Positions 1-8,629 are shown, counted from the first letter of the stretch. The stretch: DNA of 64,000 bases from Algoriphagus sp. (GCF_024305035.1 NZ_JAMWZB010000007.1:51905-115904), one strand, 5' to 3'. Notes: a model not told the origin generated them from the letters alone. Numbers and translations are program-made.

Positions 1-637
1 ACGTTTGGGACAGCAACGGTGTGTTTTTTGTTATTCGGCACAAAGACAACCTGGCATTCCATACCGTTAAAGAGCGGGAACTGCCTGAAGACAAAGCCCA
101 ACATGTACTTATAGACGAAGAGATCGAACTGTCCAACCCCCAATCCAAGGCCAAGTATCCGGGAAAGCTCAGAAGGGTAGCTGTATGGGATGAGGAAAAC
201 AAGCAGACCATAGAGTTGATCACCAACAACTTCACTTGGGCTGCACAGACCATAGGGGATCTTTACAAGTCCAGGTGGGAGATCGAAGTGTTTTTCCGAG
301 ACATCAAACAGTTGTTGCACATCAAAACATTTATCGGAACCTCAAAAAATGCGGTAATGATCCAAATTTGGACTGCATTGATCACCATCCTATTGTTGAA
401 AGTCATGAAAGCCACCGCAAAATTCGGATGGCATCTATCCAATCTTGTCGCCTTTATCCGATTGAACATATTCGTCAAAATTGAACTGCAAAAATGGCTT
501 GACAGGCCCTTTGAGGACCACGATAAACCACCGCAGAAAAGCTCCCAGGGGGATCTATTTCCAGATTACTCTTAAAATATCCCTTGAATTGTAAAAAATA
601 GGTAAATTAATCCTCATCAAAATTTATTTAGGACAGC
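1..637 (+). mobile_element. Right-hand part of an IS4-family insertion sequence
   Basis: The left part lies outside the window. The element carries the transposase C-terminus up to 575 and then about 60 non-coding bases. The right boundary is inferred, not read from a terminal repeat: the minus-strand reading frame of the neighbouring decayed gene can be followed down to about 638 and stops making sense beyond, so the IS end is placed at 630-640, within or just after the sequence TTTAGGACAGC. The left inverted repeat and any target duplication cannot be checked here. Confidence 0.65.
3..575 (+). CDS. IS4-family DDE transposase, C-terminal part (5' end outside window)
   Basis: The frame is open from base 3 (VWDSNGVFFVIRHK), so the GTG at 21 is only an internal codon. 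The IS4 signature Y-(2)-R-(3)-E-(6)-K is seen at LYKSRWEIEVFFRDIKQ (about 260-310), which contains the catalytic glutamate. The tail is the usual hydrophobic segment (MIQIWTALITILLLKV) followed by a charged end. The catalytic aspartates would lie upstream. The visible part shows no frameshift, so the copy may be intact. The enzyme would catalyse cut-and-paste transposition of its own element. Confidence 0.9.
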   Translation, partial: VWDSNGVFFVIRHKDNLAFHTVKERELPEDKAQHVLIDEEIELSNPQSKAKYPGKLRRVAVWDEENKQTIELITNNFTWAAQTIGDLYKSRWEIEVFFRDIKQLLHIKTFIGTSKNAVMIQIWTALITILLLKVMKATAKFGWHLSNLVAFIRLNIFVKIELQKWLDRPFEDHDKPPQKSSQGDLFPDYS

Positions 638-1667
638 ATTGATTTGGGTTAAATTAAATTGCCAAAACTGCCCTGAAGGAGAGTATCCATGATTTCCTCC
701 CGGCTCACCATAAAATTGGGTTTTTACATATAACCTTTCCAATCCTCTACTTGAACTATAATATGTTGGTTCTAAAACATTATTGAATACATTATTCTGA
801 CCAGATCTTTTGATTAAACTACTATTTCATTTTTTACTTTTATACTCATAGTCATACCAAAGATAAAGAGACGTTGGTTCAGCATTCCAAGTTAGAAAAC
901 TTCCTGAAGGTCTTCTCATGTGTTTTGATTGGGAAAGTAACCTGAAATAAATGCCAGCAGCTTGGTAAACATATTTTGCTTCTAACCTGTAAGTGAAATT
1001 TCCACCAGAATTTGCAACACCTTCTATATTGATATTATCCTCATCGTTAGAATTATCACATTTATCCCATACACATCCACTCGTAACAGTGTAAGCCAAA
1101 GGATCATAAGTCGTCAGTATTCGTGCATCGTATTGTGCTTTTGGTAATGTGGAAGGGCTATTAATCTCCAATAGTCCTATCACATCATCATCAAAGGAAA
1201 ACAACCTGATATCTTCACTTGCGACATCCCCTTCCAATATCTTATCCTTTAATTCCAGATTAGTCGAAACCACAACTGTTCGATTGTTGAAATTTAAAAA
1301 GATCAGGTAATCCTCAAGAATTATAAACCCATCCTGATCCAATAATTCCAGAAGGGGAGTGCTTCCCAGGAAGTGATTTCATTATAGCCTTCCTGACTAA
1401 TCCTAAGATTCTGGCCAGACCTTACCGATTCCTGAAAATTCTCTTGAAAGCTAACAAAAGCTAACTCATCCATTCCGTCTTTCCCTGTAATCAAATCTTC
1501 ATATCAGTCGAAGGAGGGAATCTTTAACGTTCCATTTTGAATTTCTATTCCTGATAAGTTTGAAGCGAGAGGAATTTGATCTTCAAAATCAGTGGTACAA
1601 CGAATGCCCCCCCCCAGGTTAAGCGAGTCATTAGTATAATTTTCGAAAAACCTTTATTTTTCTCCAT
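638..1667 (-). pseudogene. Decayed lipoprotein-like gene truncated by the IS4 element
   Basis: Read on the minus strand from ATG 1667 a single protein can be followed through several lesions. An N-terminal part with a hydrophobic stretch and a cysteine (IRCTTDFEDQIPLAS) meets an in-frame TGA at 1504-1506. Translation then continues (YEDLITGKDGMDELAFVS) until a frame change between about 1340 and 1400. The 827-1342 segment (ELLDQDGFIILEDYLIFL onward) ends in a second TGA at 827-829, and the frame again continues sensibly (NVLEPTYYSSSRGLE, GYSPSGQFWQFNLTQIN) to 638, where the IS begins. A run of nine C (nine G on the coding strand) lies at 1607-1615. The family is not recognised; it looks like a secreted lipoprotein of Bacteroidota. 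The alternative that 827-1342 alone is an expressed gene is unlikely, because coding character extends past both its ends. Confidence 0.75.
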
Positions 1668-1720
1668 GGTTGGATGTTGGTTTTGTGTGAATGAAAATTG
1701 GGGCTGAACTTATAAAGAAA

Positions 1721-1762
1721 AACCCCTGAAAAATACCCAGAACTGGGTATTTTTCAGGGGTT
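1721..1762 (-). terminator. Strong hairpin terminator downstream of the PD40 lipoprotein gene
   Basis: Two perfectly complementary 20-base arms (1721-1740 and 1743-1762; CCCCTGAAAAATACCCAG and complement) separated by two bases. Read on the minus strand the stem is followed by TTTTTCTT, as expected for intrinsic termination of the gene ending at 1837. The plus-strand reading also has a T-rich flank, so it may work in both directions. Confidence 0.8.
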
Positions 1763-1836
1763 TTCTTAATTTTTTCTTGATATTTCACAATCAGTTGACT
1801 TAGTTAACCAACGGTAGCTCTCCAGAAACCGGACTG

Positions 1837-2835
1837 CTAAAACTTCGGTATTCCCACAAAATACAAATCAAACCCGCCCAATCCTCCGGGTCGGTTGGAG
1901 GAGAAGATCATCACCTGATTTTCAAATTCCCAAGAATCCGAGACCACGGGTCTGTATTCATCGAATTCGGAATTGATCTTGGGGCCGAAATTTTCCGGCT
2001 CGGTCCAGCCATCCCCGCTTCGAAACGAGTAATACAAATCGTAGCCCCCATATCCTCCCGGACGGTCTGAGGAAAAGACCAGCAAGTCCCCATAAACAAA
2101 AGGCATGTGGTCATTGGCCGTGGTATTGATCCCGATTTTTTGGATCTCCTTTTCTTCGGCACTTTGGAGATATTCCAGCACGGACCCGCTTTTCGGCAGG
2201 TCCACCTCGTAGATATCAAATGCCCCATCCCGATCCGAGCTAAAAAGCATTTTTTCGGGTCGGCCTTGGCTTTCAACTCCTGCTCCTTTCAAATAATCGG
2301 CTCCAAAAAAGGAGGGGTACATCTCACTCGATCCATCTTCCATTAGCCTAAATGATGCCTCAGCACCATCAATTTCTTGTGAGATTTCTTCCCGGGGTTC
2401 TGATAGGATGGAGTAAATACCTTCGGCATTGTCCCGACTAAAGAGCAGAATCTCTCCAGCTTTCGAATCAACGAAGGTATAGGGCCCTTTTTCATTGAAA
2501 TTCGTTTCCGTTTTTCTAACCCAATCGCTCAACCAGGTATCAAAAAGGGTACTACCTTTTTCAACTGATAGAAATCCATCAGATGGATACCAAATGAAAA
2601 CAAGCTTTGATTCTACCAAATTAAAGTGATTGGGTTGGGAATTAATTCGATTGGATGAAAAGACTAGATTGGTCTCATGACTAAATGTCCCCATATCTGA
2701 GTTCACATCATCAAATGGAGAATTGACTACGGATAAGTTGGTCGCTTCCTCAGGAAAAATACCGACAGGGTAGTTGTTTTGCTTACAGGAGAGAAGACCA
2801 ACAAAGAAAACAGATAGAATTATTGACTTTTTCAT
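1837..2835 (-). CDS. PD40/WD40-like beta-propeller lipoprotein
   Basis: 332 residues from the ATG at 2835. This start was preferred to 2889 because it gives a clean lipoprotein signal (MKKSIILSVFFVGLLSC, lipobox LLSC at about 14-17). The mature part has several PD40 repeats of the TolB/Pal-associated type: LVFSSNRINSQ (about 55-65), MLFSSDRDGAFDIYEV, LLVFSSDRPGGYGGYDLYYS and MIFSSNRPGGLGGFDLYFV at the C-terminus. In Bacteroidota such repeats often precede an OmpA domain; none is present here, so this is a stand-alone propeller. It is probably anchored in the outer or inner membrane. Ligand and partner are unknown. The gene stands alone, between the terminator at 1721-1762 and a 250-base spacer to the next minus-strand gene. 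Confidence 0.75.
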   Translation of the reverse strand: MKKSIILSVFFVGLLSCKQNNYPVGIFPEEATNLSVVNSPFDDVNSDMGTFSHETNLVFSSNRINSQPNHFNLVESKLVFIWYPSDGFLSVEKGSTLFDTWLSDWVRKTETNFNEKGPYTFVDSKAGEILLFSRDNAEGIYSILSEPREEISQEIDGAEASFRLMEDGSSEMYPSFFGADYLKGAGVESQGRPEKMLFSSDRDGAFDIYEVDLPKSGSVLEYLQSAEEKEIQKIGINTTANDHMPFVYGDLLVFSSDRPGGYGGYDLYYSFRSGDGWTEPENFGPKINSEFDEYRPVVSDSWEFENQVMIFSSNRPGGLGGFDLYFVGIPKF

Positions 2836-3082
2836 TGTAAACCAGTTATCAGTTTTAACCTGTTGTAAAATCAGTTCAAATTCCCACATCCAAGACCAAA
2901 ATTTGATTGGTTGATTTTATAGTTTCTCTGGAAAAATGTAAAAGTTTATGACTAAAACTAGGGAAAAATTTCTAAAATCAAGTATGCCAGATAGATATTC
3001 ATCATTTTTTAACACTAATTTTTCTTGGATAAAGCACAAAAACTAAGTGGGAGTTGATGAATCCTTCGAGGTTTTAGAAACT

Positions 3083-3685
3083 TCAAAGGATAACTCCCTT
3101 ACTCTTTTGCCCGATTTTTAATCGATAATCCCTCACCAATCCCAGTCCCAAAATCCCCAAACAGCCCGAAACAAAAGTAGGGATCAACGCGATCATTTCT
3201 GGGAAGTAAATGGAAAGGATATACGATCCAAATGGGATCAGCCCAGCGAAAACCCCAAACCAATTCGTCTTGTAATACCAGGCGTAGGGAAAGAAATGCG
3301 CTCCAGTGATGATGGCATAGCCCAAAGCAAAGTATTCGGGTCTATTTCCCAAAAGGATAAAGAGAAAAGGGAAATAAAAGAATTGAGCCAGGTTGAAAAT
3401 CAAACCCACTTTATTTAGGGGATTTCCTTCCACATTCCAAGCCGTTTTCATCAATTTCCCGAAGACCCAAGCCAGTGGCAACATCAGTCCAGAGATGGAA
3501 AAGGTGAGAATACTTTGATGGTTAATACTTATTTCCGAATTCCAGATCACTGCAATCCCTGCCCAGATCAAGGTCGCCGCAAAAATAAAATTGATTCCAT
3601 TCTTACAACGTATACTAAGTTCAGTTCTCCACTCGTCGAGTAATTCTAATTGGTGAGCGTTCATGGTTGTCGTAGTCGTTTTCAT
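3083..3685 (-). CDS. DUF7010-type integral membrane protein
   Basis: 200 residues. After a short polar head the protein has about six membrane spans (NFIFAATLIWAGIAVIW, ILTFSISGLMLPLAWVFG, FFYFPFLFILLG, YAIITGAHFFPYAWYY, VFAGLIPFGSYIL, IPTFVSGCLGILGLGLV) and a basic tail. The layout and the motifs NPLNKVGLIFNL and GAHFFPYAWYYK match my recollection of DUF7010 proteins of unknown function; this is from memory. ATG 3685 is the first start; a second ATG seven codons inside (3664) is possible. It is transcribed divergently from the ECF sigma gene, and its upstream region carries the same bipartite motif as the sigma gene (3701-3730), which suggests it is a target of that sigma factor. Confidence 0.7.
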   Translation of the reverse strand: MKTTTTTMNAHQLELLDEWRTELSIRCKNGINFIFAATLIWAGIAVIWNSEISINHQSILTFSISGLMLPLAWVFGKLMKTAWNVEGNPLNKVGLIFNLAQFFYFPFLFILLGNRPEYFALGYAIITGAHFFPYAWYYKTNWFGVFAGLIPFGSYILSIYFPEMIALIPTFVSGCLGILGLGLVRDYRLKIGQKSKGVIL

Positions 3686-3700
3686 TTTTTATGTTTTTGA

Positions 3701-3730
3701 TTTAGAGTGGGCTTCCCTCAAATTGTTACA
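3701..3730 (-). promoter_or_regulatory. Candidate ECF-type promoter of the DUF7010 gene
   Basis: On the minus strand TGTAACAAT (3730-3722), a 13-base spacer, then ACTCTAAA (3708-3701); the ATG follows 16 bases later at 3685. The same two blocks at exactly the same spacing precede the divergent sigma gene (3776-3804). A TGTAAC -35 block is typical of ECF promoters in general. Activity is inferred. Confidence 0.55.
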
Positions 3731-3775
3731 GCATTCTTTCAATTTTTCTCTACTCTAAAAAAATATTCCCGATTT

Positions 3776-3804
3776 TGTAACAATACCCAAAAAACATACT
3801 CTAA
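3776..3804 (+). promoter_or_regulatory. Candidate autoregulated ECF promoter of the sigma gene
   Basis: TGTAACAAT (3776-3784), 13-base spacer, ACTCTAA (3798-3804), about 22 bases before the TTG start at 3827. It matches the minus-strand motif at 3730-3701 block for block with an identical spacer length. A lone third ACTCTAAA occurs at 3752-3759 without the upstream block. Confidence 0.6.
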
Positions 3805-3826
3805 CCAGTAGTCATCGAAAAAAGCT

Positions 3827-4327
3827 TTGAGCAGCAGCGAAGAAGAAAAACTATTCAAAACCCGATTTGAGGAACACAAGGATGCAGTCTTCCGGCTCTG
3901 CTTGGGCTATTTCAGGCAAGACAGTGTCTTGGCTGAGGACGCCTTACAGGAAACCTTCGTCAAAGCTTGGATTCACAGAAAGCAATTTCGGGAAGATTCG
4001 AATTGGCAAACCTGGATTTACCGAATTGCCGTGAATACCTGCTTGCTTCAGTTGAAAAAAGAAAAGAAAGAAGCCCAAAAATCGGCGGAATTGGCAATTC
4101 AACCTCATTCGGAATACGATCCTGAACAGGAACGACAGATCCAACGCATGTATGCCTGCATTGATCAGCTCAGCTCTCAAAATCGACTACTCATATTGAT
4201 GGTGTTAGAGGGCATCTCTTACGCGACCATTGAAGAAACATTAGGCCTGAGTTCGGAAAATCTCCGCGTCAAAATTCATCGAATCAAAAAACAACTTTAT
4301 CCCTGTATCAGCCATGGAAAACCTTGA
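3827..4327 (+). CDS. ECF-family RNA polymerase sigma factor
   Basis: 166 residues. Region 2 lies at about 12-75 (EEHKDAVFRLCLGYF, AEDALQETFVKAW, NWQTWIYRIAVNTCL) and region 4 at about 108-160 (QNRLLILMVLEGISYATIEETLGLS, ENLRVKIHRIKKQL). The start must be the TTG at 3827: an in-frame TAG sits at 3809 and the next ATG is deep inside region 4. The stop overlaps the next gene by 14 bases, so the two are translationally linked, the position usually held by an anti-sigma gene. The upstream motif shared with the divergent gene suggests autoregulation. Which signal it responds to cannot be seen. Confidence 0.92.
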   Translation: MSSSEEEKLFKTRFEEHKDAVFRLCLGYFRQDSVLAEDALQETFVKAWIHRKQFREDSNWQTWIYRIAVNTCLLQLKKEKKEAQKSAELAIQPHSEYDPEQERQIQRMYACIDQLSSQNRLLILMVLEGISYATIEETLGLSSENLRVKIHRIKKQLYPCISHGKP

Positions 4328-4892
4328 TCCCCTTCAGTTGATTTATAATTCGCAAGTGAAAAAGTCTCCCATCTTGCAGGCAGACCAAGTTCTGAATTCA
4401 GCCAAGTCAGCTCTCAAAAAGCTGAAAAAAGACCAATATTGGACCTTAGGAATCTTATCAACCACGCTGCTTGTCTTAGCTCTCTTCTTTTATGAAATCG
4501 GCCAATTTGGGGATTGGAAATTGATCACAGGACTTTCACTAATGCTTGGTTCCTTAGGAGTTCGGGTATTTTTGGAGCTGGGGAGCCGACTTCAGCTCCG
4601 CCATCTCCAACCTCATCAGGCTACTGTGGTATTTGTGGAAAAAGTCCGAACCTATTATAAAAACCGAAAGCGTATTCAGTTTGTACTAACTCCGATCGCT
4701 TACCTGGTTTATGGAGTCGGTCTGATCTTCTTTTTAGTCGCGATTCAACCTCATCTTTCTTCTACTTTCTTTGCCTATTGCCTGATTACTGGGTTGGGAT
4801 TTTGGCTGGGTTTTATTTGGGTGATTCGAAAAAGCTACCAAAAAGAGCGGGAGACTTTGGATATATTGGGAAAGGTCAATAGAGATGGGTGA
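4314..4892 (+). CDS. Membrane protein overlapping the sigma gene; possible anti-sigma partner
   Basis: 192 residues; the first 14 bases overlap the sigma gene. A soluble N-terminal segment of about 40 residues, predicted cytosolic, is rich in Lys and Leu (VLNSAKSALKKLKKDQYW). Four membrane spans follow in two pairs (LGILSTTLLVLALFFYEI, ITGLSLMLGSLGVRVFLEL, FVLTPIAYLVYGVGLIFFLVA, FFAYCLITGLGFWLGFIWVI) and a basic tail. No zinc-binding anti-sigma motif or FecR domain is seen. Position and overlap suggest it controls the sigma factor at the membrane, but the family is not recognised and the role is inferred from context only. Confidence 0.7.
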   Translation: MENLDPLQLIYNSQVKKSPILQADQVLNSAKSALKKLKKDQYWTLGILSTTLLVLALFFYEIGQFGDWKLITGLSLMLGSLGVRVFLELGSRLQLRHLQPHQATVVFVEKVRTYYKNRKRIQFVLTPIAYLVYGVGLIFFLVAIQPHLSSTFFAYCLITGLGFWLGFIWVIRKSYQKERETLDILGKVNRDG

Positions 4893-4970
4893 AAAAATCG
4901 ATAACAAAACATTTTCTCAGCCATGTCAGAATTGATTTTCTATAAGCCTCTGAAATTTTTAATTTTGAAG

Positions 4971-5366
4971 ATGAATCAGCAACTCGGACAACTCTCCCTA
5001 CTCGTCAGAGACTATGACGAAGCCATCGCCTATTATACCCAAATCTTGGACTTTGAGCTATTGGAGGACACCAAACTCTCTGAAACCAAACGCTGGGTAA
5101 GGATAGCTCCTCCGGGTTCCTCTTGTCACTTGCTTTTGGCGAAAGCCGGCAATGAAATCCAGCAAAAGCAAATCGGATTTCAAGCCGGCGGACGGGTTTT
5201 TCTCTTTCTTTACACCGATGATTTTTGGAGGGATTATGAAAAATATACAGCCCGAGGAGTAGAATTTATCCGCGAACCGGCAGAAGAAAGCTATGGAACT
5301 GTTTCGGTTTTCAGAGATTTGTATGGAAACCTCTGGGATTTAATTGAGCGAAACCAGACAGATTAA
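4971..5366 (+). CDS. VOC (glyoxalase/bleomycin-resistance fold) family protein
   Basis: 131 residues from ATG 4971, chosen over the upstream ATG at 4923 because the VOC fold begins at once (QLSLLVRDYDEAIAYYTQIL). The two beta-alpha-beta-beta-beta halves are visible, the second ending in GTVSVFRDLYGNLWDLIE, where the glutamate is the usual C-terminal metal ligand. The first ligand, normally His in HVxLxVxD, appears to be Gln (GQLSLLV), so metal binding may differ from glyoxalase I. Substrate unknown. The stop lies inside the 5' region of the next reading frame. Confidence 0.88.
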   Translation: MNQQLGQLSLLVRDYDEAIAYYTQILDFELLEDTKLSETKRWVRIAPPGSSCHLLLAKAGNEIQQKQIGFQAGGRVFLFLYTDDFWRDYEKYTARGVEFIREPAEESYGTVSVFRDLYGNLWDLIERNQTD

Positions 5367-5421
5367 AGCCAATTTTTTTTCTAACTTCTGGACTTCTTTC
5401 CTTTCCTTCTCTACAAAAATC

Positions 5422-6816
5422 ATGTCCAAATCAACCCGAAAACTCAATGAGGTGGCTCGCCAAATGATGAGTGGAGTCGTTCAAATCCTCGTTGAGGGCT
5501 ATCTAGAAGAAGACATTCAATCCGTCTTGAATCCAGCCATTCGGATCCCAAGCATATGGTCAGGTTCAGGATTTTTTGTAAAATACAAGGATCTCCAGGG
5601 ATACATCGTGACCAATGCCCATGTCGTCAGAAATGCAGTGAAGATCGAAATCAGCTCCATGCTGACAAGTGAAGAACGATTTGAGGCGGAAATCGTAGGC
5701 TTGGTCAAGCAACTCGAGCCGGATGTAGCCCTAATCAAACTCAGCGAAAAGGAGCTGATTCGCTTTAAAAAACTAGCGATCCAACCCATAGAATACCTGG
5801 AGCTCAGAGGGGGAACAAGCCCTTCAAGAGGGGAAAACATCAAAGCAATCGGCTATCCCCTAGGCATGGCCGAACCCAATATCTCCGGAGGAGAGATTAC
5901 CAATTTTATCTCAGGTTCGGAGTTCAGTTCTGAGCGATACGTCACCAATGCTGCGATTAATCCGGGAAACTCAGGCGGTCCAAGTATTAGTGAGGATGGG
6001 AAAGTAGTGGGTGTAAATACAGCCGTAGTCGTCAATGCCGAAAATATCGGTTTCATCACACCCGCCAGCTTTGTGAAAATCATAATCGAAAACCTTATTC
6101 TCCAAAACGAACCTCAATTTGCAGGCATAGGTGGAAAATTGCAAAAGAATTCAGAAAATTTCAATCCCCTGTTGAAGCAAGAGCAAGCGAAGGGAGTGAT
6201 CATTTCTCAAGTGGCATCCAATGGGTTTCTAGAGGCGGCAAATCTTCAGGCTAGAGATGTGATACTCTCTATCAATCAAATCGAATTTGATCGGCATGGT
6301 ATTGTGGTCGGCAAAGAAGGGCTTTATCGGCATACTAATATTTTTGACGTGATGAAGCTGGTGCCGATCGGGGAAGAGGTCAGCATCACCTATTTAAGAG
6401 CCGGAGAGATTCACCAAACTCAAGCCCAGGCCATGCCTAATCCGGAAAAAGGCATCCTTTCCAATCCGATTTTGAGTGAAAGAAATTATTTGGAAATTTT
6501 TGGGATGATCATTCAGCCACTTAGTTTTGAGATCATTCAGGCCATCCAGGAAGTGGACCCCTATGCCCAAATCGAAATGCTCAAAATCCTCGATCGGGAC
6601 AAACCCATGTTGGTGGTTACCCATATCCACCAAGGTACACAGGCAGATGAAATGGAATGGCCTCTCGGTGAACTGATTATCAAAGCAAACGACCAGGAAA
6701 CACATACTTTGGAGGAATTGCAAAAAGTCATCGAAAACTCGTCAAAGGAGGCTATCCTTCTGGAATGCATGAGTGGGACCATTGGCTATTTTCAGCTTGA
6801 AAAAAACACTAACTGA
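5422..6816 (+). CDS. HtrA/Deg-like trypsin-family serine protease with PDZ domain, no signal peptide
   Basis: 464 residues from ATG 5422; the frame extends back to a TTG at 5344, but that would only add a poorly conserved 26-residue head. The catalytic triad is complete: His67 in TNAHVV, Asp101 in PDVALIKL, Ser184 in NPGNSGGPSI. A PDZ-like segment follows (about 255-345, GVIISQVASNGFLEAANLQARD), then a C-terminal part that resembles a second degenerate PDZ (MLVVTHIHQGTQADEMEWPLGELI). The N-terminus (KSTRKLNEVARQMMSGVVQ) is polar, with no signal peptide or membrane helix, unlike periplasmic DegP/DegQ; a cytosolic location is inferred. It follows the VOC gene by 55 bases. Confidence 0.88.
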   Translation: MSKSTRKLNEVARQMMSGVVQILVEGYLEEDIQSVLNPAIRIPSIWSGSGFFVKYKDLQGYIVTNAHVVRNAVKIEISSMLTSEERFEAEIVGLVKQLEPDVALIKLSEKELIRFKKLAIQPIEYLELRGGTSPSRGENIKAIGYPLGMAEPNISGGEITNFISGSEFSSERYVTNAAINPGNSGGPSISEDGKVVGVNTAVVVNAENIGFITPASFVKIIIENLILQNEPQFAGIGGKLQKNSENFNPLLKQEQAKGVIISQVASNGFLEAANLQARDVILSINQIEFDRHGIVVGKEGLYRHTNIFDVMKLVPIGEEVSITYLRAGEIHQTQAQAMPNPEKGILSNPILSERNYLEIFGMIIQPLSFEIIQAIQEVDPYAQIEMLKILDRDKPMLVVTHIHQGTQADEMEWPLGELIIKANDQETHTLEELQKVIENSSKEAILLECMSGTIGYFQLEKNTN

Positions 6817-6895
6817 ATAGTTTTAGCAAGCTACAAACGAAAAATTTATTTTAAACCCTTACCTTCCTCAAACTAAACCCAAGTCCTTATTCACC

Positions 6896-7123
6896 ATGGA
6901 ACACCAACCCAAAAACCCACTTCACGGCTTAAGGCTGGATACGATTTTGGAGCAACTTGTCGCACATTATGGCTGGGAGGAACTCGGAGAGCGAATCACC
7001 ATCCGCTGCTTCACCCATGACCCCTCAATTCAGTCCAGCCTGAAATTTCTCCGTAAAACCCCATGGGCCCGAGAGCGAGTAGAAGGTTTGTATTTGAAAA
7101 TGCAGCGGGATCTGAAAAAGTAA
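6896..7123 (+). CDS. VF530-family small DNA-binding protein
   Basis: 75 residues. The whole length matches the VF530 (DUF2132) pattern: [20 protein letters not shown], then INCF-like [19 protein letters not shown], then [15 protein letters not shown]. Members are small helical proteins annotated as DNA-binding from a Vibrio structure; cellular role unclear. Stand-alone gene; about 245 bases of non-coding DNA follow before metK. Confidence 0.9.
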   Translation: MEHQPKNPLHGLRLDTILEQLVAHYGWEELGERITIRCFTHDPSIQSSLKFLRKTPWARERVEGLYLKMQRDLKK

Positions 7124-7326
7124 CTAGATCGAAGAATTAACACTCTCAATGTTCTTGTAGTTTTAAAACAACATTTCAAGACCTGTATTGAAGTTTCAAA
7201 ACAACATTTCTTCAAATTCCGAAAAAAACACTTAGACCATCCCTGGCTTTAGACTTTCATTTTAATAAAGTTAACACTCCCCATTCCCATCATCCCTAAT
7301 CGGTTTTTTATTTCCCCCACAAACCC

Positions 7327-7334
7327 TATTTTTG
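7327..7334 (+). promoter_or_regulatory. Bacteroidota-type -7 element upstream of metK
   Basis: TATTTTTG fits the Bacteroidota -7 consensus TAnnTTTG and lies 36 bases before the metK ATG. A clear TTG at -33 is not visible, so this is a partial match. Confidence 0.4.
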
Positions 7335-7369
7335 GGCTTTCTTTGAAAAACGTATAAGCACGCAAGTTT

Positions 7370-8623
7370 ATGGCATATCTATTTACCTCAGAGTCAGTAT
7401 CTGAGGGTCATCCTGACAAAATTGCTGACCAAATCTCCGATGCACTGATCGATAACTTTTTGGCATTTGATCCGAGTTCCAAAGTAGCCTGTGAAACCCT
7501 GGTCACCACAGGACAGGTGGTCCTCGCCGGCGAAGTCAAATCAGACATCTACCTGGATGTCCAAAAAATCGCCCGGGATGTGATCAACCGTATCGGATAC
7601 ACCAAAAGTGATTACATGTTTGAAGGCAATTCCTGTGGGGTGCTATCCGCCATTCACGAGCAGTCTGCAGATATCAATCAAGGTGTGGAGCGTCAAAATC
7701 CCGAAGAACAGGGTGCAGGCGATCAGGGGATGATGTTTGGCTACGCAACCCATGAGACTGAAAACTACATGCCGTTGGCATTAGATCTTTCGCATCGAAT
7801 TTTGAAAGAATTGGCCGCTTTGCGTCGCGAAAACAAGGACATCACTTACCTCCGCCCCGATTCCAAAGCACAGGTGACCATCGAATACAGCGATGACAAT
7901 GTCCCTCAGCGAATCGAGGCGATCGTGATTTCCACGCAGCACGATGATTTTGACTCGGAGGAGAAGATGCTCGCCAAAATCAACTCAGATCTGATTTCTA
8001 TTTTAATTCCTCGCGTAAAAGCTGGACTTTCCGAAGACATCCAGAAGCTTTTCACCTCAGACATCAAATACCATATCAACCCAACAGGGAAATTTGTGAT
8101 CGGCGGCCCTCATGGAGATACCGGACTCACCGGCAGAAAAATCATCGTAGATACCTACGGAGGCAAAGGTGCACATGGTGGGGGAGCTTTCTCAGGAAAA
8201 GACCCTTCCAAAGTGGATCGATCCGCAGCCTATGCCACGCGGCACATTGCCAAAAATATGGTCGCAGCAGGCGTAGCCAGCGAAATGCTGGTGCAGGTTT
8301 CTTATGCAATCGGCGTAGCCGCTCCGATGGGGATCTATGTGAACACCTATGGCACAGCAAATGTGGGCATGACAGACGGAGAAATCGCCAAAAAGATCGA
8401 AGAGCTATTTGATATGCGCCCCTATGCCATCGAGCAGCGGCTCAAGCTTCGTAATCCAATTTATGAAGAAACTGCCGCCTATGGACACATGGGAAGACAG
8501 AATGAGGTGGTCACCAAAACCTTCTTTTCTCCCTATCGGGATGAAATCACTTTGGATGTCGAACTTTTCACCTGGGAAAAACTAGACTTTGTCGATAAAA
8601 TCAAGTCGGCATTTAAACTTTAA
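7370..8623 (+). CDS. metK: S-adenosylmethionine synthetase
   Basis: 417 residues, slightly longer than the E. coli enzyme. It makes S-adenosylmethionine from methionine and ATP in the cytosol. Signature segments are present: [18 protein letters not shown] (ATP/methionine site), the flexible loop region after [69 protein letters not shown] and the C-terminal domain. No SAM riboswitch was recognised in the leader. A strong hairpin terminator follows at 8630, so it is probably a single-gene unit. Confidence 0.98.
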   Translation: MAYLFTSESVSEGHPDKIADQISDALIDNFLAFDPSSKVACETLVTTGQVVLAGEVKSDIYLDVQKIARDVINRIGYTKSDYMFEGNSCGVLSAIHEQSADINQGVERQNPEEQGAGDQGMMFGYATHETENYMPLALDLSHRILKELAALRRENKDITYLRPDSKAQVTIEYSDDNVPQRIEAIVISTQHDDFDSEEKMLAKINSDLISILIPRVKAGLSEDIQKLFTSDIKYHINPTGKFVIGGPHGDTGLTGRKIIVDTYGGKGAHGGGAFSGKDPSKVDRSAAYATRHIAKNMVAAGVASEMLVQVSYAIGVAAPMGIYVNTYGTANVGMTDGEIAKKIEELFDMRPYAIEQRLKLRNPIYEETAAYGHMGRQNEVVTKTFFSPYRDEITLDVELFTWEKLDFVDKIKSAFKL

Positions 8624-8629
8624 TCCTTC

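Noticed and set aside
827..1342. 171-residue minus-strand open frame as an intact gene
   Set aside because: Coding sequence continues in the same frame past its stop and in another frame before its start, so it is a piece of a larger broken gene.
7124..7369. SAM riboswitch before metK
   Set aside because: No SAM-riboswitch core was recognised by eye; short repeats of TTTCAAAACAACATTTC at about 7160-7210 do not form a clear aptamer.
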